A DNA stretch of 64,000 bases, taken from Armatimonadota bacterium. Lineage in GTDB: Bacteria; Armatimonadota; DTGP01; JAKQQT01. Within the stretch, counting starts at the first letter, position 1. Each line of letters starts with the position of its first letter. Both the position numbers and the translations under genes were made by a program. The notes beneath the pieces are model-generated. The model was given only the letters and a program-made list of their open reading frames with translations, searched no databases and was not told where the DNA came from. Below, in pieces: positions 8,337 through 17,908 of this stretch. Location: assembly GCA_036504095.1 (NCBI GenBank), contig DASXVS010000079.1:124001-188000 (forward strand). The letters run 5' to 3'.

Positions 8337-10376
8337 CTATGGTCCGTTGCTGATGTTGTCGAGCTGGTAGATGCTTCGCAGCACCCGGAGTGCGTCGTCG
8401 ACCTGCAGCATCAAATCGTCACCCGGGAACCCCGCGGGTGAAACATCGCCCGCAGCCACCGCTCCCGGATCGAGGGGACCGGCGACGCCGCCGGCGGACC
8501 GCAGAATCAGAGCCACATCGAGCGCGGTGACGCTGCCGTCCCCATCCACGTCGCCATAAGCCACCGGGATGCCCTCGGTGTCGCGGAATTGCAGATCATC
8601 CGCGCTGATCGGCACGATGGAATCGGCCGGATCGTCCAACGGTTCCATAAGATCCTGCCCCGCGGGTACTGGAATCTGGCGATGGGCTGTCACTTCACCG
8701 GTCACGGGGTCTTCGATGTCCACATCATATAGAAGGACGGGCTGGGCGAACGCTTGCTGGATCCCTTCCGGGCGGAAGTAGAGCCCGTAACAGATGTCGG
8801 TCACCATCGCCAGGCTGGTTCCGAGTTCTGATGTCAGATAGCGCAGAAACTCGTCCTGAATGAGGGTGATGGGGCGCGGATCGACCGTTTGAAGCAGTTT
8901 TCCGGTCTGGCGCCTCAGCAGGTGGTGCCCAGTGATCTGACCGAGGTTGTCAATGTGCACCTGGAAGAAGGCGCCTTCGCCTACAGCGGGTATGGCCGCG
9001 CCGGTTGCCGTGCGGACGATGCGCGGGTACTCGACGATGGCCTCGTCCGAGGTTGGGCGCAGGGGCGTTCCTCCGATGGTGTCGGACACCTGGTGCATCA
9101 GGCGCCGCACAACCGGAGCCCCCAATTCCCCGCTGGGAACACCGTGTTTGGTGAGCCAACCGAGTGCGATCTCAAGAACGGCGGTGTCCGATTGCGGCGG
9201 GTCCTGGCCCGGTGCTTCGAGGAGCATCCGCGTGGTGTCGGAGAAGAGTTCGGAACCCGCAGGGTCAAGCGCCAGCAGATAACGCCCGTCGGAGAATGAG
9301 AGGCCGCGCGGGGTTGCCTTCGCGGTGCCGCTGCTGATGCCCAGTTCGCGCGCCCGAACGGTGATCGTATCGACGTTCACGAGATTGGGCACGATTTCGT
9401 ACGTGGGAAGGCCTCCGGCCAGTTGCGGCGGGGTGGCCTTGAAGGTGACTTGTGCGGGGCTTCCCTGTTCGGACGGAAGCGAGGGCAATTCAAGTGGTTC
9501 GCGAAGGTCGGTCGGGCCGATGGCGGGGATCGGTATCAAGCGTGCGGCCGTCGTTTGCTTCTCTTCGGGGTTGAACAATTCGACCGTGAACAGATAAGCC
9601 GGTTGGAACCACCCCTGCCGCTGTCCCTCGGGCCGGCCGAAGTACCCGAACTGAATCCGGGTGATGATCGCATCGTTCAGGCTGTTCCCCATTTCGCGCT
9701 TCAACCGGCCGATTAAGGCATTCTGCACGTCGGTATACGGCAGGATGGGAATGGGTTTGGGCTCGCTCATCGCATTCCGCCACATCATTTGCTGCCCGGT
9801 GAGCGCGCCGAAGTTATCGAAATGGAGTTGTATGTGCTCTCCAACCCCGCCCCCCGGGAGGACCGGGTAGCCGTTGATCATCCGGCTGAAGAGCACGATG
9901 GTCTCGTCCTGCGTGGGTGGTGACAATTGGCCGGAGCGGAGATCCTGGCCCTGGTTGTTCAGATGCCTGAAGCCCTCAAAGTCCACTTCGGAGAAGGAGA
10001 CCCGGCCGATCCGTTTTCGGAGGGCCTCATTCGCGAGTGTCAGGACCTGGGTGTCCGGCAATGGCTTGGCTTCTCCCGGCGCCTCGGCCATGAAACGTGC
10101 CGTATCAGCGAAGAACTCTGAGCCGAGCAAATCCTGCGCCAGGATCAATGAGCCTGCTCGCAACACCAGACCGCGAGGGGTTTTCCCGAGGACCGCAGAC
10201 CGTATTCCGAATTCGCCGCCACGCATCTGAAGGCTCTGGCGGGAAACGTGAACCGGCGCGAGTTGAACCGCCGGGAGTTCGGTGGGCGCTGCGGGCGGTT
10301 CAGCCTGAAAGATAATGGAGGCGTGAGCGCTGCCTATCAGCGCGCCCCCCAGAATGGCTGTGATGAGCCCTTTCAT
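8337..10376 (-). CDS. Secreted protein with internal tandem duplication and C-terminal dockerin
   Basis: This 679-residue protein has a signal peptide (MKGLITAILGGALIGSAHAS). Its body is two homologous halves, roughly residues 45-320 and 325-600. Matching segments include GKTPRGLVLRAG/KATPRGLSFSDG, LLGSEFFADTARF/PAGSELFSDTTRM and QLHFDNFGALTG/QVHIDNLGQITG. I recognise no enzymatic family in them. Residues about 610-675 form a two-part dockerin-like module with the Ca-loop GDVDGDGSVTALD and the helix LILRSAGG. The start has AAGGAGG spaced correctly. It is the third gene of a minus-strand operon behind two paralogous caspase-like proteins, 12 bases after the second, so a joint extracellular role (substrate, inhibitor or pro-protein) is possible. 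Function unknown. Confidence 0.82.
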   Translation of the reverse strand: MKGLITAILGGALIGSAHASIIFQAEPPAAPTELPAVQLAPVHVSRQSLQMRGGEFGIRSAVLGKTPRGLVLRAGSLILAQDLLGSEFFADTARFMAEAPGEAKPLPDTQVLTLANEALRKRIGRVSFSEVDFEGFRHLNNQGQDLRSGQLSPPTQDETIVLFSRMINGYPVLPGGGVGEHIQLHFDNFGALTGQQMMWRNAMSEPKPIPILPYTDVQNALIGRLKREMGNSLNDAIITRIQFGYFGRPEGQRQGWFQPAYLFTVELFNPEEKQTTAARLIPIPAIGPTDLREPLELPSLPSEQGSPAQVTFKATPPQLAGGLPTYEIVPNLVNVDTITVRARELGISSGTAKATPRGLSFSDGRYLLALDPAGSELFSDTTRMLLEAPGQDPPQSDTAVLEIALGWLTKHGVPSGELGAPVVRRLMHQVSDTIGGTPLRPTSDEAIVEYPRIVRTATGAAIPAVGEGAFFQVHIDNLGQITGHHLLRRQTGKLLQTVDPRPITLIQDEFLRYLTSELGTSLAMVTDICYGLYFRPEGIQQAFAQPVLLYDVDIEDPVTGEVTAHRQIPVPAGQDLMEPLDDPADSIVPISADDLQFRDTEGIPVAYGDVDGDGSVTALDVALILRSAGGVAGPLDPGAVAAGDVSPAGFPGDDLMLQVDDALRVLRSIYQLDNISNGP

Positions 10377-10388
10377 TGGGTTGCCTCC

Positions 10389-11162
10389 TTAATGGATCCA
10401 TGCCCACGCGCGCCACGAGTGCGGCGGGGCCTGTTCCATGCTTGAGCCGAACGACTCGGTCTCGCGCCGGTTGACGGCGATAGCCGCGGTGGTGCCGTAC
10501 GCCATGACTACCGCCGTGTTGCCGCCAGGCCGGGCGCTGAACCACGCCTGCTTGACAGAGAAACCGATGTTGCCCCAGAACGCGTAGTTCTGGCCCACGC
10601 TGGGACTATCAGACTCGTTGCCGTCAAAGCCGGTGATCATATGGAGACCCTGGGCGACCGCGTCCCAATGCGCAAGGTCGGTGAGATCCAGGCCGTGGCA
10701 GGTGGAAAGGTTCAGGATGCGTGTGTGGCCGAAGCCATTTCCCAGCTTCCACCATTGAACACCACCATCACTGGTATAGGACCTGCACGTGCTGATGCCG
10801 CCGACAGTGTGCGTAGCGCCGGTGGTCATCCTGAAACGCGTCGCGTCCGAACCGCCGTGTGTTGAGAAGAAGGTGATGTTCGCCGTATCTCCGTAGAGAC
10901 AGTCCTTCCCTCCGGGTACGGAGCAGTCAACCTCGTCGTCCGGCCAGAAATCGGAATTCCCGTACAGGAACCTCTTGGTATGGCCGAACACCTGCATCAT
11001 CCCGATGAAGCCGCTCGCATCCGGCTTGGTGTTGCTGATCGTCGCATTTCCGCAAGCGTCGGTCTGGCAGTACTCGGCGCCCACGGTGGCGGCGAGACCC
11101 GACACGGGCAGCGTCAGGAGGAAGCCCAGAACAGGCAGTAAAAACAGATTGGTGTACCTCAT
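10389..11162 (-). CDS. Secreted DUF6345-like protein with caspase-like His/Cys pair (copy 2)
   Basis: This 257-residue protein has a signal peptide (MRYTNLFLLPVLGFLLTLPV...). It is a close paralogue of the upstream gene. Two motifs resemble the clan CD peptidase (caspase/gingipain) dyad: a hydrophobic strand ending in His-Gly (ITFFSTHGG, His102) and a second strand ending in Thr-Cys-His-Gly (RILNLSTCHG, Cys155). Four further cysteines in both copies (in TDACGN, DCSVPGG, KDCLYG, ISTCR) suggest disulfides, fitting an exported protein. I recall a family of unknown function (DUF6345) with this appearance, but could not check. ATG 11162 is preceded by AGAGGAGG, 11 bases after the upstream stop; the in-frame TTG at 11177 is rejected. 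Confidence 0.78.
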   Translation of the reverse strand: MRYTNLFLLPVLGFLLTLPVSGLAATVGAEYCQTDACGNATISNTKPDASGFIGMMQVFGHTKRFLYGNSDFWPDDEVDCSVPGGKDCLYGDTANITFFSTHGGSDATRFRMTTGATHTVGGISTCRSYTSDGGVQWWKLGNGFGHTRILNLSTCHGLDLTDLAHWDAVAQGLHMITGFDGNESDSPSVGQNYAFWGNIGFSVKQAWFSARPGGNTAVVMAYGTTAAIAVNRRETESFGSSMEQAPPHSWRAWAWIH

Positions 11163-11173
11163 GTCGCCTCCTC

Positions 11174-11944
11174 TCAATTAACCCAGGACCAGGCGCGCCA
11201 GGTCTTAGGCCCCAGGCGGGCCATGCTCCAGTTGAAGGTCTCGTTGTCCCGCCGGTTGATCGCGTCCGACTGGCTCACCCCGTATGCCATCACGACTTTG
11301 GTGTCCGCGCTCACGGAGGCGAACCAGGCAGACTTGATGCTGAAACCGATGTTCCCCAAGAACGCGTAGTTGGTGCCGGCGGAAGCGCTGTCGTACATAT
11401 TACCGCTTCCGCCGGTTATGACATGCAGGCCCTGCGCCACCGCGTCCCAGTGCGGCAGGTCAGACAGTTCAAGTCCGTGGCATGTATAGAGATTGAGGAT
11501 CCGCACGCTCCCATCGCCCATGCTCCACCACTGGGTGCTGCCGTTGCTGGTCCATGCGCGGCAGGTACTGATGCCATCCACTATTCGGGTGGCTCCGGTG
11601 GTGATGCGAAATCGGGTTGCGTCGGAACCACCGTGCGACGATAGATAGAGGTGATTCACGGTGTCGCCATAGAGGCAGTCTTTGCCGCCGGGTACGCTGC
11701 ACATGACCAGATCGTCCGGCCAGTAGGAGGAATTTCCATACAGGAATCTGCGCGTGTGGCCGAAAACCTGCATCATCGAGACGAAGCCGCCGACGTTGTC
11801 GCCGGCGGCGGGAAGGTAGGCGTTTCCGCAAGCGTCCTGGTTTGCGTACTCCCCCCCCACCGTACCGGCCCGGGAGCCGGCAGGCAGAAGGAGGGATACG
11901 GCCAATGGAACGGGGAGGAACGCCTTTAGAAGCCTGAAGTTCAT
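11174..11944 (-). CDS. Secreted DUF6345-like protein with caspase-like His/Cys pair (copy 1)
   Basis: This 256-residue protein is the first gene of the three-gene minus-strand operon. It starts at ATG 11944 behind a strong AAAGGAGA site. A signal peptide covers residues about 1-26. The clan-CD-like motifs are HLYLSSHGG (His104) and RILNLYTCHG (Cys155), each at the end of a hydrophobic stretch. The flanking WPDD, CSVPGGKDCLYGDT and DAVAQGLH segments are nearly identical to the downstream paralogue. The tandem pair points to a recent duplication with both copies retained. Whether it is an active cysteine peptidase is an inference from the dyad. Confidence 0.78.
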   Translation of the reverse strand: MNFRLLKAFLPVPLAVSLLLPAGSRAGTVGGEYANQDACGNAYLPAAGDNVGGFVSMMQVFGHTRRFLYGNSSYWPDDLVMCSVPGGKDCLYGDTVNHLYLSSHGGSDATRFRITTGATRIVDGISTCRAWTSNGSTQWWSMGDGSVRILNLYTCHGLELSDLPHWDAVAQGLHVITGGSGNMYDSASAGTNYAFLGNIGFSIKSAWFASVSADTKVVMAYGVSQSDAINRRDNETFNWSMARLGPKTWRAWSWVN

Positions 11945-12590
11945 AACGCGTCTCCTTTCACCGAGGTGCGGGCAGGGACCGACCCTGCGTCTCTCCGCAC
12001 AAGGCCCCGGCGCCGGCCCGGTTCAGCCTTCTTCCGGCCAGGAGGAAGTGAACCCCGAGCGCCTCTGCCTTGTGCGGAATCGGACTCGCAGCCGCTCATT
12101 CTAAGCCGCCGCGATGCAAGGAATCTGTGGACGATAGGTTGCACCTGTGAGGTACACTCAACGGGTTTGGGAATCGGCGCTTCGAATGGCGCGGTTCACC
12201 CGAGCCACTGTAAAGCGCTCTGTTGAGTGAAGTTCTTGCAACGCCTGGTTGGTTCAATGCACAATGCGGATATCCGGGCCCTTGCGATTGATGTGCACTG
12301 AGCTGTTATCCCACATGAAGGCCTTGGCCGCACGCTTCGGCCGCCAGCGCTAACAGATAGCACACACAGGTACAATACGACCACACTCTTTGTGATGTGG
12401 CGCCCCGATCGTAGGTGACGGGAACGCAGACAAGAGGGGATTCCCGCTCCGGTGCGTTTCAATAGTTCGTCCGGCAGGCTACACTTTCCATGGTTGCGAC
12501 GTAACCATGGCTCACCCGAATATCACAAGCTCTATGGCGCCGGCGCTCGAGGGCTTCGGCTCGATCACAGGCCGGGGGGATTGAGGATAA
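11945..12590. other. Intergenic region between divergent transcription units
   Basis: These 646 bases contain no convincing gene. They must hold the promoters of the minus-strand secreted-protein operon and of the plus-strand protease-like gene. A TACAAT at 12371-12376 resembles a -10 box but lacks a -35 partner. Short GC hairpins (for example GGCCG/CGGCC at 12326-12342) are present but not distinctive. Confidence 0.5.
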
Positions 12591-14594
12591 ATGAGATCCA
12601 GGCTTCCAGCATGGGCGCGCCGGTCCCTGGCGACAGCGGCCGCATGGTCTTTCATCGCTATGCGTATGGCGGCCGCCGCTCCGTCAGCGACCGGCGCTTT
12701 GGGTGCGTCGCTGTCCGCGGTGCTGCCAGCCTCGCCATCGTCCGTCGATGTTCTCACGCCAAGGAACACCGATAACGTCAAAGCGCTCGAAAAGCGCTTG
12801 AAACGGGTGGTGGAAGCGGTATCCCCCGGGGTTGTGGCCGTGGAATCCGGCGGCAGCGGCGTGGTGGTGAGCGGTGACGGCTTCGTGCTCTGCGTGGCGC
12901 ACGTAGGCCAGAGCGCGGGGCGCAAAGTGGTGTTCACATTTCCCGACGGGCGCAAGGCGAACGGCGTCACCCTGGGCAACTGCAAGGACGAGGACGCTGC
13001 GTTGATGAAGATTACGGACCCGGGCCCCTGGCCGTACGTTGATATGGGCCGGTCCGCCGCGGTGGCCGAAGGCCAGTGGTGTCTTGCGTTGAGTTATCCT
13101 GTGACCTTTGAGCACGGGAGGGCCCCGGTCGTGCGCGCGGGACGTGTTCTGCGAAATGATCCCTATTCCATCGTGAGCGACTGCGCGATCATGGGTGGCG
13201 ATTCGGGAGGGCCGCTATTTGACCTGGAGGGCAAGGTCATCGGCATCAGCGCAACCTGCAACAACTCGCTGCTCGAAAATCGCCACATTCCGGTTGACCG
13301 CTATCGGGACGACTGGGACCGTCTGGCGAAAGGCGAGGACTACAACGGCCGGCCCGACCAGTCCGCGCTTCTCGGTCTGCGTCCCGACGCAAACGCCAAA
13401 GACGCCCGTATCGGAGATATCGTTTCCGGGAGTCCCGCCGATGTCGCCGGCCTTCAACGCGGCGACGTCATCATCCAGTTCGATGGCCAACCGGTGCATG
13501 CGTACGGGGATCTGAGGCCGCTGGCGGCAAAGCATCACCCTGGCTGCACGTGTGATATTGAGGTGGTTGTGCGGCGCGGCGCAACGGAGCTCAAGTTTCA
13601 CACCGGCTTCGCCAAAACCGAGCTTGGGAAGGCGCCGAAGGCCGCCAACCGGGACAATGAGAGGAATGGCGCCTCCGTCTCGGCGGCCGCGCGCCCGCTC
13701 GTGGCCCGGAACGCAGCGGCAACCGTCCGTATTATGTCCGGCGGCAAGGCCATTGCGATGGGGACAGTGGTGGACCCGGACGGATATATCGTAAGCAAAG
13801 CCAGCCTGCTCCAGGGCAGCCTCGTCTGCCGCTGGAAGGATGGTCGCGAACTGGAGGCCAAAATCGTCGGTGGAGATCTAGCCGACGACCTTGCGTTGCT
13901 CCGAGTGGACGCGAGGCGGCTGCCTTCGATTCAATGGCGAAGAGGTCCGGTACCGCCGCCCGGGAGCATCGTTATCGCACCTGGCGCCTCCGATGATTCC
14001 ACGACGATTGGTGTTGTCAGCGCTGACCAGAGGAAGATCAACGGTACCATGGTTCCCGTCGCACGGCAAGGCTGGCTGGGAGTCAGCCTGCGCTCCGACG
14101 AAACCGGTGTGATCGCGGAGAGCGTGGTGCATAATAGCCCGGCGGACAGGGCGGGGCTACGGTCCGGAGACCGGATCCGCGCCATCAACGGCCAGGAGAT
14201 GACCTCGCCGGCTCAGGTGACCGAAGCCATCCGCAGCGCCGCGCCGGGTTCCGCCGTGAAGATTTCGGTCCGCCGCGACATTTTACCAGTGGTATTGTCC
14301 GTCACCCTCGGGCGTCAGTCTTATACCGGAAGCCATACTCCGGAGGACGGTTGGGGCGGCGGGCCATTCAGCGAACGACGCTGGGGCTTTCCTTTCGTCT
14401 TGCCCCACGATATCGCGGTCGCGCCGGATCAATGCGGCGGACCGCTGTTGGACACGGATGGCAAAGCTGTCGGCATCAACATTGCTCGCGCGTTGCGTGT
14501 GAGCACGTTCGCTCTGAGTGCGGACACCGTCAAGAAGGTGGTGGGCGACTTGATCGCGGCCGCCCGAACCAACGTAGCCTCTGAGCGGGGATGA
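12591..14594 (+). CDS. Exported trypsin-like/PDZ protein with a second, degenerate protease domain
   Basis: This 667-residue HtrA-like protein has an N-terminal signal or anchor (residues about 8-30). The first chymotrypsin-fold domain (about 75-245) has a complete triad: His104 (CVAHVG), Asp135 (DEDAALMK) and Ser205 (GGDSGGP). A PDZ domain follows (about 255-340). A second protease-like domain begins near 372 but has lost the His (VSKASLL) and carries Cys615 instead of Ser (DQCGGPLLD). A second PDZ domain (about 493-570) is inserted between its two halves, before the Cys region. The likely role is envelope protein quality control, with the second domain regulatory. A typical HtrA has one protease domain and 1-2 PDZ domains, so this architecture is unusual. 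Confidence 0.83.
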   Translation: MRSRLPAWARRSLATAAAWSFIAMRMAAAAPSATGALGASLSAVLPASPSSVDVLTPRNTDNVKALEKRLKRVVEAVSPGVVAVESGGSGVVVSGDGFVLCVAHVGQSAGRKVVFTFPDGRKANGVTLGNCKDEDAALMKITDPGPWPYVDMGRSAAVAEGQWCLALSYPVTFEHGRAPVVRAGRVLRNDPYSIVSDCAIMGGDSGGPLFDLEGKVIGISATCNNSLLENRHIPVDRYRDDWDRLAKGEDYNGRPDQSALLGLRPDANAKDARIGDIVSGSPADVAGLQRGDVIIQFDGQPVHAYGDLRPLAAKHHPGCTCDIEVVVRRGATELKFHTGFAKTELGKAPKAANRDNERNGASVSAAARPLVARNAAATVRIMSGGKAIAMGTVVDPDGYIVSKASLLQGSLVCRWKDGRELEAKIVGGDLADDLALLRVDARRLPSIQWRRGPVPPPGSIVIAPGASDDSTTIGVVSADQRKINGTMVPVARQGWLGVSLRSDETGVIAESVVHNSPADRAGLRSGDRIRAINGQEMTSPAQVTEAIRSAAPGSAVKISVRRDILPVVLSVTLGRQSYTGSHTPEDGWGGGPFSERRWGFPFVLPHDIAVAPDQCGGPLLDTDGKAVGINIARALRVSTFALSADTVKKVVGDLIAAARTNVASERG

Positions 14595-14684
14595 AATCGC
14601 CTCGTTGCCGCCCGGGCGGCCTGCGCCACCCAAAGTAGTCCGCAAACTGCTCCGGATAGACTTTCATGCGAAGGGAGTTAATGG

Positions 14685-17105
14685 ATGAGCACACCGTCTA
14701 GCGCTTCGGGAACCGGAGCGGATAGGGGAGAAGGCCGGCTCGAGCCGCCGGCAGCGCCGCTGACCGCCGACGAACTCCATCGGCTCGACGCCTACTGGCG
14801 CGCGGCGAACTACCTCTCGGTTGGCCAGATTTACCTCCTGGACAATCCCCTGCTTCGCGAGCCCCTTGCCAAGTCGCATGTGAAGCCGCGTTTGCTGGGG
14901 CACTGGGGCACGACCCCCGGTCTCAACTTCATCTACGCGCATTTCAACCGCATCATCAGGAAGAACGACCTCAACGTCATCTACATCGCCGGTCCCGGCC
15001 ACGGCGGCCCCGGACTTGTGGCAAATACGTATCTCGAAGGGACGTACAGCGAGTTCTATCCCAACATCTCGCAGGATGAGGACGGCATGCGCCGTCTCTT
15101 CAAGCAGTTCTCGTTCCCCGGCGGCATTCCAAGCCACGTGGCGCCCGAAACGCCGGGCTCTATCCACGAGGGCGGCGAACTGGGCTATTCGGTGTCCCAC
15201 GCGTACGGTGCGGCATTTGACAACCCCGATCTGCTCGTCTGCTGCGTCGTGGGCGACGGTGAAGCTGAGACCGGGCCGCTTGCCGCCAGTTGGCATTCCA
15301 ACAAGTTTCTCAACCCGGCCACCGATGGCGCGGTCCTGCCTATTCTCCACCTGAACGGCTACAAGATCGCGAACCCAACGGTGCTGGCGCGCATTTCGCA
15401 CGACGAGTTGCGGGACCTGTTCGTCGGGTACGGGTACAAGCCCTACTTCGTGGAAGGGTCCGATCCCGTTGAAGTTCACCAGTTGATGGCCGCCACTCTG
15501 GATACCGTCGTTGCCGAGATCAGGGGCATCCAGGCAGAGGCGCGAAGCACAGGCGTGGGGGAGCGCCCGCGGTGGCCGATGATCGTTATGCGGACACCCA
15601 AGGGCTGGACCGGCCCAAAGGACGTGGACGGCCTGAAGACCGAGGGATACTGGAGATCCCACCAGGTTCCCATCCCCGATATGCACACACCCGAGCATAT
15701 CGCCCTGCTGGAAAAGTGGCTGAAGTCGTACAAGCCGGAGGAACTGTTCGACGAATCCGGCGCTCTCATCCCGGAACTGCGCGAACTGGCGCCCAAGGGC
15801 GAACGGCGCATGGGGGCGAACCCGCACGCCAACGGCGGCATTCTTCTGCGCGACCTCAAGATGCCCGATTTCCGCAGATACGCGGTAGACGTGCCAAAGC
15901 CTGGTACGGTGGTGTCCGAGGCCACACGCATCCTCGGCACGTTCCTGCGGGATGTGATGGCGGAGAACCTTGAGAGCCGCAATTTCCGCGTAGTAGGACC
16001 GGACGAAACGACATCAAACCGGCTGGGCGCGATTCTGGAGGCCACGGACCGGACGTGGCTCGCGGAGCATCTCTCGTACGACGATCACCTCGCGCCCGAC
16101 GGGCGCGTAATGGAGATCCTGTCCGAGCACACGTGCCAGGGTTGGCTGGAAGGTTATCTGCTCACCGGCCGGCACGGCTTCTTCAGCTGCTACGAGGCGT
16201 TCATCCACCTGGTGGACTCCATGTTCAACCAGCACGCCAAGTGGCTCAACACCACGCGGCACATCCCGTGGCGAAGGCCCATCGCGTCGCTCAACTATCT
16301 GTTGACGTCGCACGTATGGCGGCAGGACCATAATGGATTCTCGCATCAGGACCCGGGCTTCATAGACCACGTGGTGAACAAGAAGTCCAGCGTGGTCCGC
16401 GTTTATCTCCCGCCGGACGCCAACTCGCTGCTTTCCGTCGGCGATCACTGCCTTCGAAGCCGGCATTACGTGAATGTCATCATTGCGGGGAAGCAGCCGG
16501 CGCTTCAGTTCCTCGACATGGACGCCGCCATCCACCACTGCACCGCCGGTATCGGCATATGGAAATGGGCCAGCAACGATCAGGACGGCGATCCCGACGT
16601 TGTCATGGCGTGCTGCGGCGATGTTCCCACGCTGGAAACCCTGGCCGCCGTGGACATCCTTCGCCAGAACGTCCCCGATCTCAAGGTCCGCGTGGTCAAC
16701 GTGGTTGACCTGATGAAACTCCAGCCCGAGCGGGAGCATCCGCACGGCCTGAGCGACCGCGATTTCGATACGCTGTTCACCACGGACAAGCCGATCATAT
16801 TCGCGTTCCACGGCTACCCCTGGCTCATCCACCGGCTGACCTACCGACGCACCAACCACGACAACCTCCACGTCCGAGGCTACAAGGAAGAGGGGACCAC
16901 GACCACGCCGTTCGACATGTGCGTCCTGAATGACATCGACCGGTTCCACCTGGTGGGTGACGTCATCGACCGCGTGCCCAGCCTCGGCTACCACGCCGCG
17001 CACTGGAAGCAGACCCTGCGTGACAAGCTGATCGAGCACCGCCAGTACGTGACCGAACACGGCGACGACCTGACCGAGATCAAGAACTGGACCTGGCCGT
17101 ACTGA
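14685..17105 (+). CDS. xfp: Xylulose-5-phosphate/fructose-6-phosphate phosphoketolase
   Basis: This 806-residue protein has the normal length and sequence of a phosphoketolase. The N-terminal [15 protein letters not shown] and GPGHGGPG segments carry the conserved histidines, and the TPP-binding region [13 protein letters not shown]...[11 protein letters not shown] is clear. It cleaves xylulose-5-P or fructose-6-P with phosphate to acetyl-phosphate plus glyceraldehyde-3-P or erythrose-4-P. ATG 14685 follows AAGGGAG at 14671-14677. No acetate kinase or phosphotransacetylase gene is adjacent. The last 51 bases are duplicated downstream of the toxin-antitoxin pair (see 17909-17959). Confidence 0.97.
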   Translation: MSTPSSASGTGADRGEGRLEPPAAPLTADELHRLDAYWRAANYLSVGQIYLLDNPLLREPLAKSHVKPRLLGHWGTTPGLNFIYAHFNRIIRKNDLNVIYIAGPGHGGPGLVANTYLEGTYSEFYPNISQDEDGMRRLFKQFSFPGGIPSHVAPETPGSIHEGGELGYSVSHAYGAAFDNPDLLVCCVVGDGEAETGPLAASWHSNKFLNPATDGAVLPILHLNGYKIANPTVLARISHDELRDLFVGYGYKPYFVEGSDPVEVHQLMAATLDTVVAEIRGIQAEARSTGVGERPRWPMIVMRTPKGWTGPKDVDGLKTEGYWRSHQVPIPDMHTPEHIALLEKWLKSYKPEELFDESGALIPELRELAPKGERRMGANPHANGGILLRDLKMPDFRRYAVDVPKPGTVVSEATRILGTFLRDVMAENLESRNFRVVGPDETTSNRLGAILEATDRTWLAEHLSYDDHLAPDGRVMEILSEHTCQGWLEGYLLTGRHGFFSCYEAFIHLVDSMFNQHAKWLNTTRHIPWRRPIASLNYLLTSHVWRQDHNGFSHQDPGFIDHVVNKKSSVVRVYLPPDANSLLSVGDHCLRSRHYVNVIIAGKQPALQFLDMDAAIHHCTAGIGIWKWASNDQDGDPDVVMACCGDVPTLETLAAVDILRQNVPDLKVRVVNVVDLMKLQPEREHPHGLSDRDFDTLFTTDKPIIFAFHGYPWLIHRLTYRRTNHDNLHVRGYKEEGTTTTPFDMCVLNDIDRFHLVGDVIDRVPSLGYHAAHWKQTLRDKLIEHRQYVTEHGDDLTEIKNWTWPY
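17055..17105 (+). repeat. Direct repeat copy 1: 3' end of the phosphoketolase gene
   Basis: These 51 bases encode the last 16 codons and stop of phosphoketolase. They recur at 17909-17959 with two mismatches, bracketing the DUF433/DUF5615 module. Confidence 0.9.
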
Positions 17106-17142
17106 GGGCGCATAGCCGGCGCGGGACGGGATAAGCGCCCTG
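17106..17142 (+). terminator. Hairpin after phosphoketolase
   Basis: A 7-bp inverted repeat (AGGGCGC 17106-17112, GCGCCCT 17136-17142) directly follows the stop. No T-run follows, so termination is only possible. Confidence 0.4.
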
Positions 17143-17178
17143 CTCCCCTCATCATACTCGCCGGCAGGGGTGGTGATG

Positions 17179-17184
17179 TATAAT
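17179..17184 (+). promoter_or_regulatory. Candidate -10 box of the toxin-antitoxin module
   Basis: A perfect TATAAT lies 30 bases upstream of the antitoxin ATG at 17215. No good -35 is visible. It would give the module its own promoter, separate from phosphoketolase. Confidence 0.5.
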
Positions 17185-17214
17185 CGCAGTAGTAGGGCTG
17201 AGGAGGGATTTCTG

Positions 17215-17556
17215 ATGCTGGAGCAATCTTTGGAGATGGGCTCTCCGCTTCACATGGACGAAGACGGGGCCATCCGGGTAGCGCAGACGCGGGTCACGCT
17301 CGACTCGATCCTGTGGTCGTTCCGCTCCGGCGCCTCCGCGGAAGGTATAGCCGAGAAATATCCGTCCCTGGATCTGGGCGACGTCTATGCCGTCATTGCG
17401 TACTACCTTTGGAATCGCGAACGCGTTGACGATTACCTCGCGCGGCGCAGCCAGGAAGAGGAACTTGCCCTCGGTGAGATTACCGCCAGGTTTCCCCGCG
17501 AAGGTCTCCGCGAACGACTGCTGGCCCGCAGAAGTGTAGGGACATCGGAGGCGTGA
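17215..17556 (+). CDS. DUF433-family antitoxin
   Basis: This 113-residue protein contains a DUF433 (VapB-like) domain: an IRVAQTRVTLDSIL strand-helix, then a helix-turn-helix-like GASAEGIAEKYPSLDLGDVYAVIAYYL. In this family it binds DNA and neutralises a PIN-like partner. I start at ATG 17215 because AGGAGGG at 17201-17207 precedes it with correct spacing; an earlier in-frame start would lie over the -10 box. Its stop overlaps the GTG of the next gene (GTGA), the usual coupling in such modules. Confidence 0.87.
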   Translation: MLEQSLEMGSPLHMDEDGAIRVAQTRVTLDSILWSFRSGASAEGIAEKYPSLDLGDVYAVIAYYLWNRERVDDYLARRSQEEELALGEITARFPREGLRERLLARRSVGTSEA

Positions 17557-17900
17557 TCCGCTTCCTGGCCGACGAGGATCTCGACAACGACATCCTGCGC
17601 GGATTGAAGCGTAGAGTGCCGGATGCTGTGATCTCACGGGTGCAGGATCTGTTTCCCGGAAAGCCTGACCCCGAAGTGCTTGCCTGGTGCGCGGATGATG
17701 GGAGTGTGCTGGTCAGCCACGATGTCCAGACGATGCGAAAACACGCGTACGCGCGGATAGACGCCGAGCTCCGCATGCCGGGTCTGATCCTTATCCCCCG
17801 TTCCACCCCCATCCACATTGCGATCGACGACTTGGCGTTGATTGCCGAAGCAAGTCTCGAATCAGACTGGGAGGGAAAAGTATCATTTCTCCCGCTGTAG
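17553..17900 (+). CDS. DUF5615-family PIN-like toxin
   Basis: This 115-residue protein fits the DUF5615 PIN-like family, putative ribonuclease toxins paired with DUF433 antitoxins. It begins with FLADEDLDNDILRGL, with clustered acidic residues for metal binding, and has the central strand SVLVSHDVQTM with a further Asp. It starts with GTG and overlaps the antitoxin stop. Immediately after its stop lies a second copy of the phosphoketolase gene end, evidence that the module arrived as a unit. Confidence 0.86.
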   Translation: MIRFLADEDLDNDILRGLKRRVPDAVISRVQDLFPGKPDPEVLAWCADDGSVLVSHDVQTMRKHAYARIDAELRMPGLILIPRSTPIHIAIDDLALIAEASLESDWEGKVSFLPL

Positions 17901-17908
17901 GATCGAAA

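Noticed and set aside
12138-12143. TTGCAC as a -35 box upstream of the protease-like gene
   Set aside because: No -10 hexamer lies at 16-18 bases spacing and the distance to the gene is over 440 bases.
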